A stretch of 64,000 nt of DNA. Source: Paracoccus aminophilus JCM 7686 (lineage in GTDB: Bacteria; Pseudomonadota; Alphaproteobacteria; Rhodobacterales; Rhodobacteraceae). The stretch spans positions 3,165,501 to 3,229,500 of the forward strand of contig NC_022041.1 of assembly GCF_000444995.1 (NCBI RefSeq), read 5' to 3'. Within the stretch, counting starts at the first letter, position 1. Each line of letters starts with the position of its first letter. Shown here piece by piece: positions 1 through 9,294 of the stretch. Below the pieces are notes generated by a model. It made no database searches. It saw nothing but the letters and a program-made list of their open reading frames with translations, and was not told where the DNA came from. The position numbers and the translations under genes are program-made.

Positions 1-3
1 ATC

Positions 4-627
4 ATGTCCTGGACCGACGAACGCGTCGAAACGCTGAAACGGATGTGGGCGGAAGGCCAGTCGGCCAGCCAGATCGCCAAGGAACTTGGCGGCGTGACGC
101 GCAATGCCGTCATCGGCAAGGTCCATCGCCTGGGCCTGTCGAACCGCACCGAAGAGGCGGCCGAAGTTGCTCCGGCACCGGTTGCCGCGCCCGAACCCGC
201 GCCCCAGCCCGTGCAGGCCGCCGCGCCGAAGCCCGCCGCCCCGGCCGCCAAGCCGCAGGCCGAGCCGCATCTGCGCGTGGTCGAACCCGCGCCGAAAGCC
301 GAAGAGCCCGCGGACGAGCCCGCCGCACCGGTCGCCTTCAACCCGCGCCGCAATATCATCCCGGCGGGTCAGCCGCTGCCGCCGCAGCCCTCGGCCAATG
401 AAATCAGCCCCGAGACGCTTGCCTCGGCGCGCGAGATCGAAAAGCGCTCGCGCAAGCTGTCGCTGATGGAGCTGACCGAGCGGACTTGCAAATGGCCGAT
501 CGGCGATCCGGCGACCGACAAATTCTGGTTCTGCGGTATGCCGAGCCAGGCGGGCAAGCCCTATTGCGAAGCCCATGTCAGCGTCGCCTTCCAGCCGATG
601 AGCGCGCGCCGCGACCGTCGCCGCTAA
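4..627 (+). CDS. gcrA: GcrA-type cell-cycle regulator
   Basis: GcrA is a DNA-binding partner of sigma70 that, in alphaproteobacteria, acts at promoters carrying GANTC sites methylated by CcrM. Residues 2-45 form the helix-turn-helix (SWTDERVETLKRMW, then NAVIGKVHRLGLS). Residues about 50-110 are an Ala/Pro-rich low-complexity linker. The C-terminal third keeps the Cys/Trp pattern of the family (CKWPIGDP, FWFCG, YCEAH). The protein has 207 residues, its length owing much to the linker. The start lies at base 4, so promoter and ribosome site are outside the window. The partner methyltransferase CcrM is encoded in the same window near 18 kb. Confidence 0.95.
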   Translation: MSWTDERVETLKRMWAEGQSASQIAKELGGVTRNAVIGKVHRLGLSNRTEEAAEVAPAPVAAPEPAPQPVQAAAPKPAAPAAKPQAEPHLRVVEPAPKAEEPADEPAAPVAFNPRRNIIPAGQPLPPQPSANEISPETLASAREIEKRSRKLSLMELTERTCKWPIGDPATDKFWFCGMPSQAGKPYCEAHVSVAFQPMSARRDRRR

Positions 628-630
628 GCC

Positions 631-1065
631 TTGGCGGATCTGGTCAGACCGACCCTCGCGGCCCTTGCGGTAGTCCCGCATCAGGGCCGCGTTTTGCTTG
701 TGCAACGGCGAAATCCGCCCGATGCCGGACTCTGGGGCTTTCCCGGCGGCCATGTCGAATCGGGGGAAACCGCGCTCGATGCCGCCGCGCGCGAGCTGTG
801 GGAAGAGACTGGCGTGCGCGCCCGGCCTAGGCGCTATCTCGACAATATCGACGTGATCTTGCGCGACGAGACAGGCCTCCTGCGCTATCACTTCCTGCTC
901 GCGGGCGTGCTGTGCGATTATCTGGAGGGCGCGCCGGTTGCGGCAGATGACGCGCTCGCCGCCGCCTGGCAGCCGGTCGAGGATGTTCTGGCGCGCAAGC
1001 TGCCCCTCAGCGAGCATGTCGATGATCTGCTGCGGCTGGCGCTCGATGCAGCCGGGACGCGCTGA
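631..1065 (+). CDS. NUDIX hydrolase
   Basis: Small (144 aa) NUDIX-fold hydrolase of nucleoside-diphosphate-linked substrates. The Nudix box is complete: GGHVESGETALDAAARELWE followed by ETGV, matching GX5EX7REUXEEXGU, at roughly residues 36-59. Substrate cannot be told from sequence; ADP-ribose or NADH pyrophosphatase are possible. It begins with TTG only 3 bases after the gcrA stop, so it is probably translated with gcrA. No clear Shine-Dalgarno is visible and the TTG start is the only early start in frame. Confidence 0.85.
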   Translation: MADLVRPTLAALAVVPHQGRVLLVQRRNPPDAGLWGFPGGHVESGETALDAAARELWEETGVRARPRRYLDNIDVILRDETGLLRYHFLLAGVLCDYLEGAPVAADDALAAAWQPVEDVLARKLPLSEHVDDLLRLALDAAGTR

Positions 1066-1123
1066 ACGCTGGCATTTTTCCCGTCCTGCCGATACATAAG
1101 CCTCGATCACAAGGACAGAAGCA

Positions 1124-2842
1124 ATGGCGCGCCATCTCATCACCTCGGCAATTCCCTATATCAACGGCATCAAGCATCTGGGCAACCTCGTCGGCAGCCA
1201 GTTGCCGGCGGATCTTTACGCCCGCTATCTGCGCGGGCGCGGCGATGAGGTGATGTTCATCTGCGGCACTGACGAGCATGGCACGCCGGCGGAACTCGCC
1301 GCGCAGAAGGCCGGCAAACCGGTCGCTGTCTATTGCGCGGAAATGCATGATGTGCAGGCCGATATCGCGCGCCGCTTTGGCCTGTCCTTCGACCATTTCG
1401 GCCGCTCGTCGAGCGAGCGCAACCATATCCTGACCCAGCATCTTGCGGGCAAGCTTGACGAAAACGGCTTCATCACCGAAGTCGAAGAGCGTCAGGTCTA
1501 TTCGATCGACGACCGCCGCTTCCTGCCCGACCGCTATATCGAGGGCACCTGCCCGAATTGCGGCTATGACAAGGCGCGCGGCGATCAATGCGAAAACTGC
1601 ACCAAGCAGCTTGACCCGACCGATCTGATCAATCCGCGCTCGGCAATCTCGGGCTCGACCAATCTCGAGGTCCGCGCGACCAAGCACCTCTATCTGCGCC
1701 AGCGCGCTTTGCGCGACCAGATCGAGACCTGGATCGACAGCAAAAAGGACTGGCCGATCCTGACGACTTCGATCGCCAAGAAATGGCTGAACGACGGCGA
1801 CGGGTTGCAGGATCGCGGCATCACGCGCGATCTCGACTGGGGCATTCCGGTCAAGAAGGGTGATCAGCCCTGGCCGGGTATGGAGGGCAAGGTCTTCTAT
1901 GTCTGGTTCGATGCGCCCATCGCCTATATCGCGGCCACCGCCGAGGGCGCGGATGCGCGCGGCGAGCCCGATGCCGCATGGCGGCGCTGGTGGCGCAAGG
2001 ATGAGGGCGCCGAGGATGTCACCTATACCCAGTTCATGGGCAAGGATAACGTCCCCTTCCATACGCTCTCGTTCCCGGCGACGATCATCGGCTCGGGCGA
2101 GCCGTGGAAGCTGGTCGATTACATCAAATCCTTCAACTACCTGACCTATGACGGCGGCCAGTTCTCGACCAGCCAAGGCCGGGGTGTCTTCATGGATCAG
2201 GCGCTCTCGATCCTGCCCGCCGATTACTGGCGTTGGTGGCTGCTTAGCCATGCGCCGGAATCGGGCGACAGCGAGTTCACCTGGGACAATTTCCAGCAAT
2301 CGGTGAACAAGGATCTCGCCGATGTTCTGGGCAATTTCGTCAGCCGGATCACGAAATTCTGCCGCTCGAAATTCGGCGAGGTCGTGCCGGACGGTGGCAG
2401 CTACGGCCCCGAGGAAGAGGCGCTGATCGCCGATCTGACCGCCCGCGTCCGTGCCTATGAAGGTTTCATGGCGCATATGGAGGTCCGCAAATCCGCCGCC
2501 GAGCTGCGCGCGATCTGGGTCTCGGGCAATGAATATCTGCAATCGGCAGCACCCTGGTCGACCTTCAAGACCGACCCCGAGAAAGCCGCGATGCAGGTCC
2601 GTCTGGGCCTTAACCTGATCCGGCTTTACGCAGTTCTGTCCGCGCCCTTCATTCCCTTCGCCGCTGATGCGATGCTGGAAGGGATGCAGACCGAAAACCG
2701 CGATTGGCCCGAAGACGTGCCCGCCGCGCTGCAAGCTCTGGGCGCCGGTCATGCCTTCACCACCCCCGAGGTGCTTTTCGCCAAGATCAGCGACGAGCAG
2801 CGCGAGGAATGGCAGGATCGTTTCAAGGGCATCCGCAGCTAA
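1124..2842 (+). CDS. metG: Methionyl-tRNA synthetase
   Basis: Charges tRNA-Met with methionine in the cytoplasm. This class I synthetase carries the HIGH-type motif as HLGN (residues 18-21), a zinc knuckle with CPNC...CENC near residues 143-159, and a KMSKS equivalent degenerate to FSTSQGRG near residue 347, as in related alphaproteobacteria. The anticodon-binding helical domain follows, but there is no C-terminal EMAP-like tRNA-binding domain, so at 572 aa it is the short form. The start is preceded by AGGACAG about 8 bases upstream. An intrinsic terminator follows the stop, so it is the end of its transcript. Confidence 0.97.
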   Translation: MARHLITSAIPYINGIKHLGNLVGSQLPADLYARYLRGRGDEVMFICGTDEHGTPAELAAQKAGKPVAVYCAEMHDVQADIARRFGLSFDHFGRSSSERNHILTQHLAGKLDENGFITEVEERQVYSIDDRRFLPDRYIEGTCPNCGYDKARGDQCENCTKQLDPTDLINPRSAISGSTNLEVRATKHLYLRQRALRDQIETWIDSKKDWPILTTSIAKKWLNDGDGLQDRGITRDLDWGIPVKKGDQPWPGMEGKVFYVWFDAPIAYIAATAEGADARGEPDAAWRRWWRKDEGAEDVTYTQFMGKDNVPFHTLSFPATIIGSGEPWKLVDYIKSFNYLTYDGGQFSTSQGRGVFMDQALSILPADYWRWWLLSHAPESGDSEFTWDNFQQSVNKDLADVLGNFVSRITKFCRSKFGEVVPDGGSYGPEEEALIADLTARVRAYEGFMAHMEVRKSAAELRAIWVSGNEYLQSAAPWSTFKTDPEKAAMQVRLGLNLIRLYAVLSAPFIPFAADAMLEGMQTENRDWPEDVPAALQALGAGHAFTTPEVLFAKISDEQREEWQDRFKGIRS

Positions 2843-2871
2843 TCACGCCGCCCCAGACCGTTTTCCAGAAA

Positions 2872-2902
2872 CCGCCAGAGCCCCGCGCTTTGGCGGTTTT
2901 TT
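2872..2902 (+). terminator. Intrinsic terminator of metG
   Basis: Inverted repeat CCGCCAGAG (2872-2880) and CTTTGGCGG (2888-2896), 9 bp with one G-U pair, a 7-base loop, then six T (2897-2902). It lies 30 bases after the metG stop. Confidence 0.88.
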
Positions 2903-3009
2903 ACATCCCGCCCCCTTCCCGAGACATATCGGTCAAATCCTCACGGGTAATTTTCAATAAAATCTGAGTGATGCGACATTATGACACAGACCATTCCCGG
3001 GGGTTGAGG

Positions 3010-3055
3010 TTGTTCATTGCCGCCGCAAGATTGTAACAGTTGAGTGATTCACTCA
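3010..3055 (+). promoter_or_regulatory. Candidate promoter and iron-type operator of the TonB receptor
   Basis: A possible sigma70 promoter reads TTGTTC (3010-3015), 16 bases, TGTAAC (3032-3037). Directly downstream sits a perfect 15-base palindrome TGAGTGATTCACTCA (3041-3055), overlapping the expected transcription start. It fits TGA-N9-TCA, the iron-responsive operator form described for RirA in alphaproteobacteria. The placement suits repression of the downstream receptor. Promoter assignment is by eye. Confidence 0.5.
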
Positions 3056-3122
3056 GGTACGCTGCTGTCTCTCTCATGTCGGCCACCCAGGCAGATCGAC
3101 ATGAAACCTTTGGAGAGACCCC

Positions 3123-5204
3123 ATGCCCGTCCAATTGTCGCCCGCCCGCCGCGGTCCTTCCGCCTTCCGCTCCACCCGCGCTTTGCTGCTTGGACTGACC
3201 GCGCTGACCCTTCCGGCAATGGTGCAGGCTCAGGATGCGGCGCCCGAGGATCAGATCCAGCTCGACAAGGTCGTGATCGTGACCTCGGCCTCGTCCATCG
3301 CGACCTCGATCCAGGACGCTCCGGCCTCGATCACGGTGATCGGACAGGACAAGATTGAAGCCAGCGGCGCGCGCGATCTGAAGGATGTGCTGCGCACGGT
3401 GCCCGGCCTCAACCTGACGCGCGGCAATAATGCGATTTCGAGCGTCTCCTTCCGTGGCATGCCCGCCGGCCGCACGCTGACGCTGGTTGACGGCAAGCGT
3501 ATCAGCTCGAGCAACACCTTCTCGCGCCATTATCAGGGCGATCTCCAAACCGTGCCGCTTGACGCCATCGAGCGGATCGAGGTCGTGCGCGGCCCGATGT
3601 CGACGCTTTACGGCTCGGATGCGATGGGCGGCGTCATCAATATCATCACCAAGAAGGGCAGCGATGTCTGGTCTGGCTCGGTGACCACCGAATTCGGCTT
3701 TGCCGATTCGAACACCACGGCGGACAACCGCAACATCAGCGCCTATATTTCGGGTCCGCTGGCCGAAAACATCAGCCTCGCCATCTGGGCAAAGCTCGCC
3801 GAGATCGATGCGCCGAAAGCCCCCTATGCCATCGTTCCGGGCCGGGGCGGCGACACGCCGCTTTACACCTCGAACGGCATCAAGACCAAGACGCTCGGCA
3901 CCCGCCTGACCTGGACGCCGCAGCAAGGCGTCGAATGGGGCGCCGAGGCGCAGTTCTCGCGCGACAATTACCTCGCCGATTCAAATGGCCACGACACCAA
4001 CGAGGTCACGAAATCGAGCTTCTCGCTGAGCAATGAATGGCAGATCGGCGCGGGCACCCTGTCGAGCTATCTGCGCTACGAGGATTCCAAGAACAAAAGC
4101 TGGAACGGCACCACGCTGAACTGGGATCCCGCGATCAAATACACCACCACCACGCTCGAATCGCGCTATACCGCCTCGACCGAGCTTGGCGGGCGGACGC
4201 TGGATTACACCGTCGGCGGCCTGATCTCGCGCGAGAAGCTGGTCGATCCGGCGGCGACGGCGGGCACCATCGTCGAGGGTTCGGTCGATACCGTCGCGCT
4301 TTACGGCGAGGGCCGGTTCGCGGTCAGCGATGCTCTGAGCCTGACCGGCGGGCTCCGCTACGACCATCACGAGAAGTACGGCAACCACGTCACGCCCCGG
4401 ATCTATGCCAACTATGATCTCGGTTCTGGCCTGATGCTGAAGGCGGGCTATTCGCAGGCCTTCGTCGCGCCCGATCTGCGCAGCCTCAACCCGAACTACC
4501 AGCTCAACTCGCGCGGCAATGGCTGCAAACCCTATCAGGGCCCCTGCACCATCGTCGGCAACCCCAATCTGAAGCCCGAGACCTCGGACAACTACGAGAT
4601 CGGCCTGAACTATCAGGGCGACCGCACGGAATGGGAAATCACCGCCTTCTATAACGATGTCGAAAACATGATCAGCGCGCGCCGGACCAACCGGACTTTG
4701 CCCGACGGCACGCCGATCTTCGAGCGCGACAACTTCGATTATGGCAAGACCGCCGGGATCGAGGCCGGGCTGGAGCATCGCATCAATGACGATCTGACCT
4801 GGACCAACTCGCTGACCTATATCGCGAAATCCGAGTTCAAATACGGCGATTTCAGCACGGCCTATCCGATGGCGACGACGCCGAAATGGAACATCACCAC
4901 CGGTCTCGCCTGGCAGGCGACCGAGCAGCTCAACCTCTCAGCCGAGGTCAATTACATCGGCAAACAGGCGGGCTATGTCATCGCGGACGGCCTTCAGGTC
5001 GGCGGCGGCGAACAGGCTTCCGTGCCTCCGGGGCAGAACAGCAAGGCCTATTATCTGGTCAATGTTGCAGCCGCCTATGATCTGACCAAGACCGCGCGGC
5101 TGAATGTCGGGGTCGACAACCTCTTCAACGGTCAGCCCCAATCGCAGGTGGATTACCGCGAAAACGGCCGCCTCTTCACGCTGGGTCTGACGACACGGTT
5201 CTGA
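3123..5204 (+). CDS. TonB-dependent siderophore receptor (FepA/CirA-like)
   Basis: Outer-membrane active transporter, 693 aa. Signal peptide of about 36 residues (hydrophobic LLLGLTALTL, cleavage after VQA), a TonB-box-like DKVVIVTS soon after, then the plug domain (RDLKDVLRTVPGLNL, IEVVRGPMSTLYGSDAMGG, NIITKK) at about residues 45-165, and a 22-strand barrel ending in FTLGLTTRF with the terminal Phe typical of barrel proteins. The plug resembles catecholate-siderophore receptors of the FepA/CirA group, but the ligand is inferred. A GGAGAG site precedes the ATG. No ABC transporter for the cargo lies next to it. A palindromic operator upstream suggests iron control. Confidence 0.9.
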   Translation: MPVQLSPARRGPSAFRSTRALLLGLTALTLPAMVQAQDAAPEDQIQLDKVVIVTSASSIATSIQDAPASITVIGQDKIEASGARDLKDVLRTVPGLNLTRGNNAISSVSFRGMPAGRTLTLVDGKRISSSNTFSRHYQGDLQTVPLDAIERIEVVRGPMSTLYGSDAMGGVINIITKKGSDVWSGSVTTEFGFADSNTTADNRNISAYISGPLAENISLAIWAKLAEIDAPKAPYAIVPGRGGDTPLYTSNGIKTKTLGTRLTWTPQQGVEWGAEAQFSRDNYLADSNGHDTNEVTKSSFSLSNEWQIGAGTLSSYLRYEDSKNKSWNGTTLNWDPAIKYTTTTLESRYTASTELGGRTLDYTVGGLISREKLVDPAATAGTIVEGSVDTVALYGEGRFAVSDALSLTGGLRYDHHEKYGNHVTPRIYANYDLGSGLMLKAGYSQAFVAPDLRSLNPNYQLNSRGNGCKPYQGPCTIVGNPNLKPETSDNYEIGLNYQGDRTEWEITAFYNDVENMISARRTNRTLPDGTPIFERDNFDYGKTAGIEAGLEHRINDDLTWTNSLTYIAKSEFKYGDFSTAYPMATTPKWNITTGLAWQATEQLNLSAEVNYIGKQAGYVIADGLQVGGGEQASVPPGQNSKAYYLVNVAAAYDLTKTARLNVGVDNLFNGQPQSQVDYRENGRLFTLGLTTRF

Positions 5205-5240
5205 AGACGGGTCGCTTAAGACGGGCCGAGAAACTGCGAG

Positions 5241-5267
5241 CGGGCCGCCCTTGGGGGTGGCCCGTTT
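5241..5267 (+). terminator. Intrinsic terminator of the TonB receptor
   Basis: CGGGCCGCC (5241-5249) pairs with GGTGGCCCG (5256-5264) with one G-U pair, followed by TTT. It sits 36 bases past the receptor stop. Confidence 0.75.
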
Positions 5268-5379
5268 GTCGTTTCATCCCCCGCGCTTGGCGAAAGCGTG
5301 AAGCGCGGGGACGCAAAGGAGCGATGGACTTTCAGCCGCCAAGCCGCAAAGACTCGGGCAGATAATTGCGGAGCATCCC

Positions 5380-6300
5380 ATGACCCATTGCATCCTGATC
5401 GGAGCCCCTGTCGATGAGGGCCAGCGTCGCCCCGGCTGTCTGATGGGCCCGATGGCCTACCGGGTCGCGGGCATTGCCCAGACCCTCGCCGAGCTTGGCC
5501 ATACGGTCGAGGATCGCGGCGATGTCGCGCCCCTGCCGGGCCGTGGCGAGATCCACAGCAACCCCGCGATCCATCACCTGCCCGAAACCATCGCCTGGAC
5601 CGAGGCGCTTGCGGCGGCTGCCACCACCGCCATGGCCGATGGAATGCCGGTTTTCATGGGCGGGGATCACTCGCTTTCGCTTGGCACGGTCGCGGGGGTT
5701 GCCGCCCATGCCCGCGCGGCGGGACGACCGCAATTCGTGATCTGGCTCGACGCGCATAGCGATTTCCACACATTCGAGACCTCGACCTCGGGCAATCTGC
5801 ATGGCACGCCGATGGCCTATGCCGCCGGGCGGCCGGGCTTCGAGCCGCTGACCCCGTTCCCGGCCCCGGTGCCCGAGGCCAATATCTGCATGTTCGGCAT
5901 CCGCTCGGTCGATCCGGCCGAGAATGCTGCGCTGATGGAAACCGACATTATCGTCAATGACATGCGCGTGCTTGACGAGCGCGGCATCGTCGCGCCCTTG
6001 CGCGAATTCCTGGACCGGGTCCATGCGGAAAACGGCCTTTTGCATGTCAGCCTCGATGTCGATTTCCTCGACCCTTCGATCGCCCCAGCTGTTGGCACCA
6101 CCGTGCCCGGCGGCGCGACCTTCCGCGAGGCGCATCTGGTCATGGAGCTGCTGCATGAAAGCGGGCTGGTCAGCTCGCTGGATCTGGTCGAGCTGAACCC
6201 GTTTCTGGACGATCGCGGCCGCACCGCAAAGCTGATGGTCGATCTTCTGGGCAGCCTGATGGGCCGCAAGGTCTTTGACCGGCCGACGCGAAGCTATTGA
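5380..6300 (+). CDS. rocF: Arginase
   Basis: Hydrolyses L-arginine to ornithine and urea with a binuclear manganese centre. The ureohydrolase metal motifs are present in order: GGDHSLS (His97), DAHSDFH (Asp124, His126, Asp128) and SLDVDFLDP, and the arginase-type ending LDLVELNP is kept. Agmatinases are close relatives, but the LDVDFLDPSIAPAVGT context and 306 aa length favour arginase. It stands alone between terminators and the tRNA, with no ornithine cyclodeaminase or regulator adjacent. No strong Shine-Dalgarno is seen (GGAGCATCCC lies 8-10 bases before ATG). Confidence 0.92.
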   Translation: MTHCILIGAPVDEGQRRPGCLMGPMAYRVAGIAQTLAELGHTVEDRGDVAPLPGRGEIHSNPAIHHLPETIAWTEALAAAATTAMADGMPVFMGGDHSLSLGTVAGVAAHARAAGRPQFVIWLDAHSDFHTFETSTSGNLHGTPMAYAAGRPGFEPLTPFPAPVPEANICMFGIRSVDPAENAALMETDIIVNDMRVLDERGIVAPLREFLDRVHAENGLLHVSLDVDFLDPSIAPAVGTTVPGGATFREAHLVMELLHESGLVSSLDLVELNPFLDDRGRTAKLMVDLLGSLMGRKVFDRPTRSY

Positions 6301-6375
6301 AGCCGTTCTCGTTTCTGCAACTGATGCGTGAGCCGCTTGCCTCGTCCCCTTGGGCAGGTTAGTGATTCGTCCTGT

Positions 6376-6461
6376 GCGGGCGTGGTGGAATGGTAGACGC
6401 ATGGGACTTAAACTCCCTGGGGCGCAAGCCCGTGCGGGTTCGAGTCCCGCCGCCCGCACCA
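6376..6461 (+). tRNA. tRNA-Leu (anticodon UAA)
   Basis: Class II tRNA of 86 bases with encoded CCA. The acceptor stem GCGGGCG (6376-6382) pairs perfectly with CGCCCGC (6451-6457), followed by A and CCA. The D-arm has GGTGGAATGGTAGACGC, the anticodon loop CTTAAAC carries TAA at 6409-6411, a long variable arm follows (GGGGCGCAAGCCCGT), and the T-arm reads GCGGGTTCGAGTCCCGC. The outermost pair of the anticodon stem appears to be a T-T mismatch. Confidence 0.95.
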
Positions 6462-6795
6462 AGACCTCAGCGACAAGTCCCTAGATCAAGCTCCAACAAG
6501 GTGCGCATCCCTGCGCATCTCAGGCCGATTTTCGCGCCCCGTTCCAGCGATCAGGCGGGAAGGGGCGGGTCGGCGGACCGCGCCCCTTCCCTCCGCGCAT
6601 GGTGCCACCACATCACCAAGCGCGAAGCCATGATCCCCGCCGACTGCCATCGGCCCGGGCATTGCCCCCAAATGCAGGTTAGCCCTGCCCTGCCGGTTTC
6701 GGCCACATCAAAGCTCCGCGCATTTTAGCGGTTCCGTCTTGGGTTTGCGGGCTCGCTCGGATAGGTTGCGCGTGCAAGGAAACAGGAGCTCTCCC
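6462..6795. other. Gene-free stretch after tRNA-Leu
   Basis: 334 bases without a supportable gene. It holds the strong hairpin at 6557-6591 described separately. The only reading frame that enters it is an upstream extension of the DUF4170 gene, which lacks a ribosome site. No second tRNA or known small RNA was recognised. Confidence 0.6.
6557..6591. repeat. Long GC-rich hairpin
   Basis: Outer arms GGGAAGGGGCG (6557-6567) and CGCCCCTTCCC (6581-6591) are perfectly complementary, and inner arms GGTC (6568-6571) and GACC (6576-6579) extend the stem to 15 bp with a single bulged G and loop GGCG. There is no T-tract on either side. It could be a processing or stabiliser hairpin, a REP-like element, or an atypical terminator after the tRNA. 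Confidence 0.7.
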
Positions 6796-7047
6796 ATGTC
6801 CCAACGTTTGCATCTGGTCTTTGGCGGCGAGTTGATCGACCCCGCCCGCAGCGAGTTCAAGGATGTGAACAACATCCATGTCGTCGGGATCTTCCCCGAT
6901 TACGCCTCGGCCCATGCCGCCTGGAAAGCCGAAGCGCAGCGCACCGTCGACAGCGCCCATACCCGTTACTTCATCGCCCATCTTCACCGCCTGCGCGACG
7001 AAGAGCGCGAGGCCAGCCCGACCGAGGCTCTGGGCAGCCGGGCCTAA
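6796..7047 (+). CDS. DUF4170 family protein
   Basis: Small cytoplasmic protein of 83 aa. The core (RLHLVFGGELIDP, VVGIFPDYASAHAAWKAEAQ, RYFIAHLHRL) matches the DUF4170 family, whose function is unknown. The start at 6796 is chosen because AGGAG lies 9 bases upstream; an in-frame start at 6739 has no ribosome site and adds a non-conserved tail. It is followed 7 bases later by the Kdo-transferase-like gene and then lpxK, an arrangement usual in Rhodobacteraceae, which hints at a link to lipid A assembly (inference from context). Confidence 0.85.
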   Translation: MSQRLHLVFGGELIDPARSEFKDVNNIHVVGIFPDYASAHAAWKAEAQRTVDSAHTRYFIAHLHRLRDEEREASPTEALGSRA

Positions 7048-7054
7048 GCGAGGG

Positions 7055-8305
7055 ATGGCGGGGCTCGGAGGAGGTGCGGGAAATCTGGCGTTCTGGCTGC
7101 ATCTGCGCCGGCGCGTTGCGCTGACCTCGACCCCCGAGCCCGAGATCGCCGTTCCGGCGGGAGAAGGGCCGCTGCTGCTGCTCCATCTGCCCGCCGGACA
7201 AGAGGACCCCGCCTCACTGACGCCGATCATCGGCGCGCTTTTGTCGGCGAGGAAGGATCTGCGCGTGGCCTTTGCCGGGGGAACCCGTCAGCCGACCGCC
7301 AAAACGGGTGCCGAGACGACCGCGCCGGCGCGCACTGTCAATCTGCCCCCGCTGGACGATCTTGGCCGCGCCACCGCCGCGCTGTCGCAGCTGAACCCCG
7401 CCGGGGTCCTGATCCTCGGCGATGACCTGCCAGTACCCTTGATCGCGGCGGCGGCACAGATCGGCATCCCGCTGGTCATGGCCGAGGCGCGGCTCGGCAC
7501 GGCTTTGCGGCGTGGGCTGTGGCAGGATACGATTTCGCGCGCCGCCTTGGGGCGCATCGATAGCATTCTCGCGCCCGATGAACAAAGCGCGGCGCTCGCC
7601 CGCCGCTTCGGCGTCGATCCGTTCCGCATCGAAATGACCGGCCCGGTCACCGACACCCGCGCCCCCATTCGCGGCAATGAGGCCGAACGGCAGGTGCTCG
7701 CCCAGATGCTGCGGGGCCGCCATATCTGGCTGGTCGCCTCGCCCACTTTGGCCGAGGCGCTGGCCGCACTGGCCGCCCACCACGCCGCGCTGCAATACAA
7801 CCACCGCGCCATGATGATCCTCGCGGGCCTGCCCAAAGGCAGCCTGCCCGAGATCCTGCAATCGGTCGAGGATCTCGGCATGACCGCGATTTTGCGCGAA
7901 GATGACGAGGATCCAAAGCCCGATGACCAGATCCTTATCGCCGAGGATGATGAGGAAATGGGCCTGTGGTATCGTCTGGCTCCGGTCTGTTTCGTCGGCG
8001 GCACGCTTATGGCCGGAGAGGCGCGCGCGCCCCGCCACCCGTTCGAGCCCGCAGCCCTCGGCTCGGCCATTATTCACGGCCCCCTGACTGGTGCCTTTGA
8101 GGCGGAATGGGCGCAGCTTGATGGCGCGAATGCCGCGCGGCTGGTCGGAGACCGCGCCGCGCTGAAACAGGCGGTGGGCGATCTGAGCCTCGCCGATCAA
8201 GCCGCCAATCTCGCGCAGAGCGCCTGGAATGTCTGCACGGGCGGCGCGGCCGTCGTGCGCCGGATTGTCTCCGAGACCCTGACCGCGATGGAAGGAAGAC
8301 GATGA
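7055..8305 (+). CDS. Kdo transferase-like glycosyltransferase (WaaA/KdtA family)
   Basis: Predicted 3-deoxy-D-manno-octulosonic acid transferase-like protein of 416 aa, acting on lipid IVA at the inner membrane. The C-terminal half has the family pattern: [16 protein letters not shown], later [25 protein letters not shown], and a closing Ala/Ser-rich helix. The N-terminal region is diverged: where classical WaaA has a VGE motif with the catalytic Glu, this protein has AGQED. The start at 7055 is chosen because it follows a GAGGG-like site and removes a non-conserved leader. It overlaps lpxK by 4 bases, which supports the lipid A assignment. Confidence 0.72.
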   Translation: MAGLGGGAGNLAFWLHLRRRVALTSTPEPEIAVPAGEGPLLLLHLPAGQEDPASLTPIIGALLSARKDLRVAFAGGTRQPTAKTGAETTAPARTVNLPPLDDLGRATAALSQLNPAGVLILGDDLPVPLIAAAAQIGIPLVMAEARLGTALRRGLWQDTISRAALGRIDSILAPDEQSAALARRFGVDPFRIEMTGPVTDTRAPIRGNEAERQVLAQMLRGRHIWLVASPTLAEALAALAAHHAALQYNHRAMMILAGLPKGSLPEILQSVEDLGMTAILREDDEDPKPDDQILIAEDDEEMGLWYRLAPVCFVGGTLMAGEARAPRHPFEPAALGSAIIHGPLTGAFEAEWAQLDGANAARLVGDRAALKQAVGDLSLADQAANLAQSAWNVCTGGAAVVRRIVSETLTAMEGRR

Positions 8306-9294
8306 GCCGCCGCCCCCCCGCCTTCTGGTTCCGAAAACCCGGCCTCGCCGCGCATCTGCTGTCGCCGCTTGGCGCGATCTATGGCGCGGCCACGGCGAAA
8401 CGTCTGGCGAAAGGCGCGCGCGAGCGTGTCGGCGTGCCGGTGATCTGCATCGGCAATATCAACGCCGGAGGGACCGGCAAGACGCCGACGACGATCATGC
8501 TGGCGCAACTTCTGATCGCGCGCGGGGTCGATGTGCATATCGTCTCTCGCGGCTATGGCGGGACCGAGAAAGGCCCGCTCCGCGTCGATGAGCGGCTCCA
8601 TAAAGCGAGCCAGACCGGGGATGAGCCGCTGCTGATGTCCTCCTTCGCGCCGGTCTGGGTCGCTGATGACCGGGTTGCGGGGGCCAAGGCTGCGGTGGCC
8701 GCAGGCGCGCAGGCGATCCTTCTCGATGATGGCTTTCAGGACCCCGCGCTCGCCTATGACCTGTCGCTCGTGGTGGTCGATGCCGCCAAGGGCTTCGGCA
8801 ATGGCCGCTGCCTGCCCGCCGGTCCCTTGCGTGAGCCGGTGGCCAAGGGGCTCGCCCGCGCGGACCTGCTGCTCTCGATCGGAGACGCGGCCGCGCAGGC
8901 GCAATTCACAGCGGTTTGGGGCGCAAAGCTGGGCGACGTTCCCCATTTGCGCGGCGCGCTGAAGCCCTTGCAGATGGGCTTTGATTGGCAGGACCACCGC
9001 GTCCTCGCCTTCGCGGGCATCGGCCATCCCGAGAAATTCTTTGCCACTCTGCGCAGCCTTGGCGCTGAAATCGTCCGGGCCGAGGCGCTCGAAGATCACC
9101 AGCCCTTCACCCGCGCCATGCTGACGCGGCTGGAAACGGAATCGCGGCTGATCGGGGCGCAACTGGTCACGACGGAAAAGGACGCGGTGCGCCTGCCCCG
9201 CTCGTTTCGCATGAATGTCATGGCCTTGCCGGTGCGGCTCGAGCTTGCCGATGCCGCGCCCCTCGAGGCGCGGCTGGCAGAGCTGGGGCTTTAG
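8302..9294 (+). CDS. lpxK: Tetraacyldisaccharide 4'-kinase
   Basis: Phosphorylates the 4' position of the lipid A disaccharide precursor at the cytoplasmic face of the inner membrane. At 330 aa it has normal length. The P-loop reads [11 protein letters not shown] (residues about 51-61), followed by HIVSRGYGG and the ILLDDGFQD motif of the family, and a C-terminal [10 protein letters not shown]. The start overlaps the upstream gene by ATGA, so the two are translationally coupled. It converges on the CoA-transferase gene, the two stops overlapping (TTAG). Confidence 0.95.
   Translation: MSRRPPAFWFRKPGLAAHLLSPLGAIYGAATAKRLAKGARERVGVPVICIGNINAGGTGKTPTTIMLAQLLIARGVDVHIVSRGYGGTEKGPLRVDERLHKASQTGDEPLLMSSFAPVWVADDRVAGAKAAVAAGAQAILLDDGFQDPALAYDLSLVVVDAAKGFGNGRCLPAGPLREPVAKGLARADLLLSIGDAAAQAQFTAVWGAKLGDVPHLRGALKPLQMGFDWQDHRVLAFAGIGHPEKFFATLRSLGAEIVRAEALEDHQPFTRAMLTRLETESRLIGAQLVTTEKDAVRLPRSFRMNVMALPVRLELADAAPLEARLAELGL

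Noticed and set aside
1007..2752. 581-codon open frame antisense to metG
   Set aside because: It mirrors metG codon bias in a GC-rich genome; it has no family resemblance and no ribosome site, while metG is certain.
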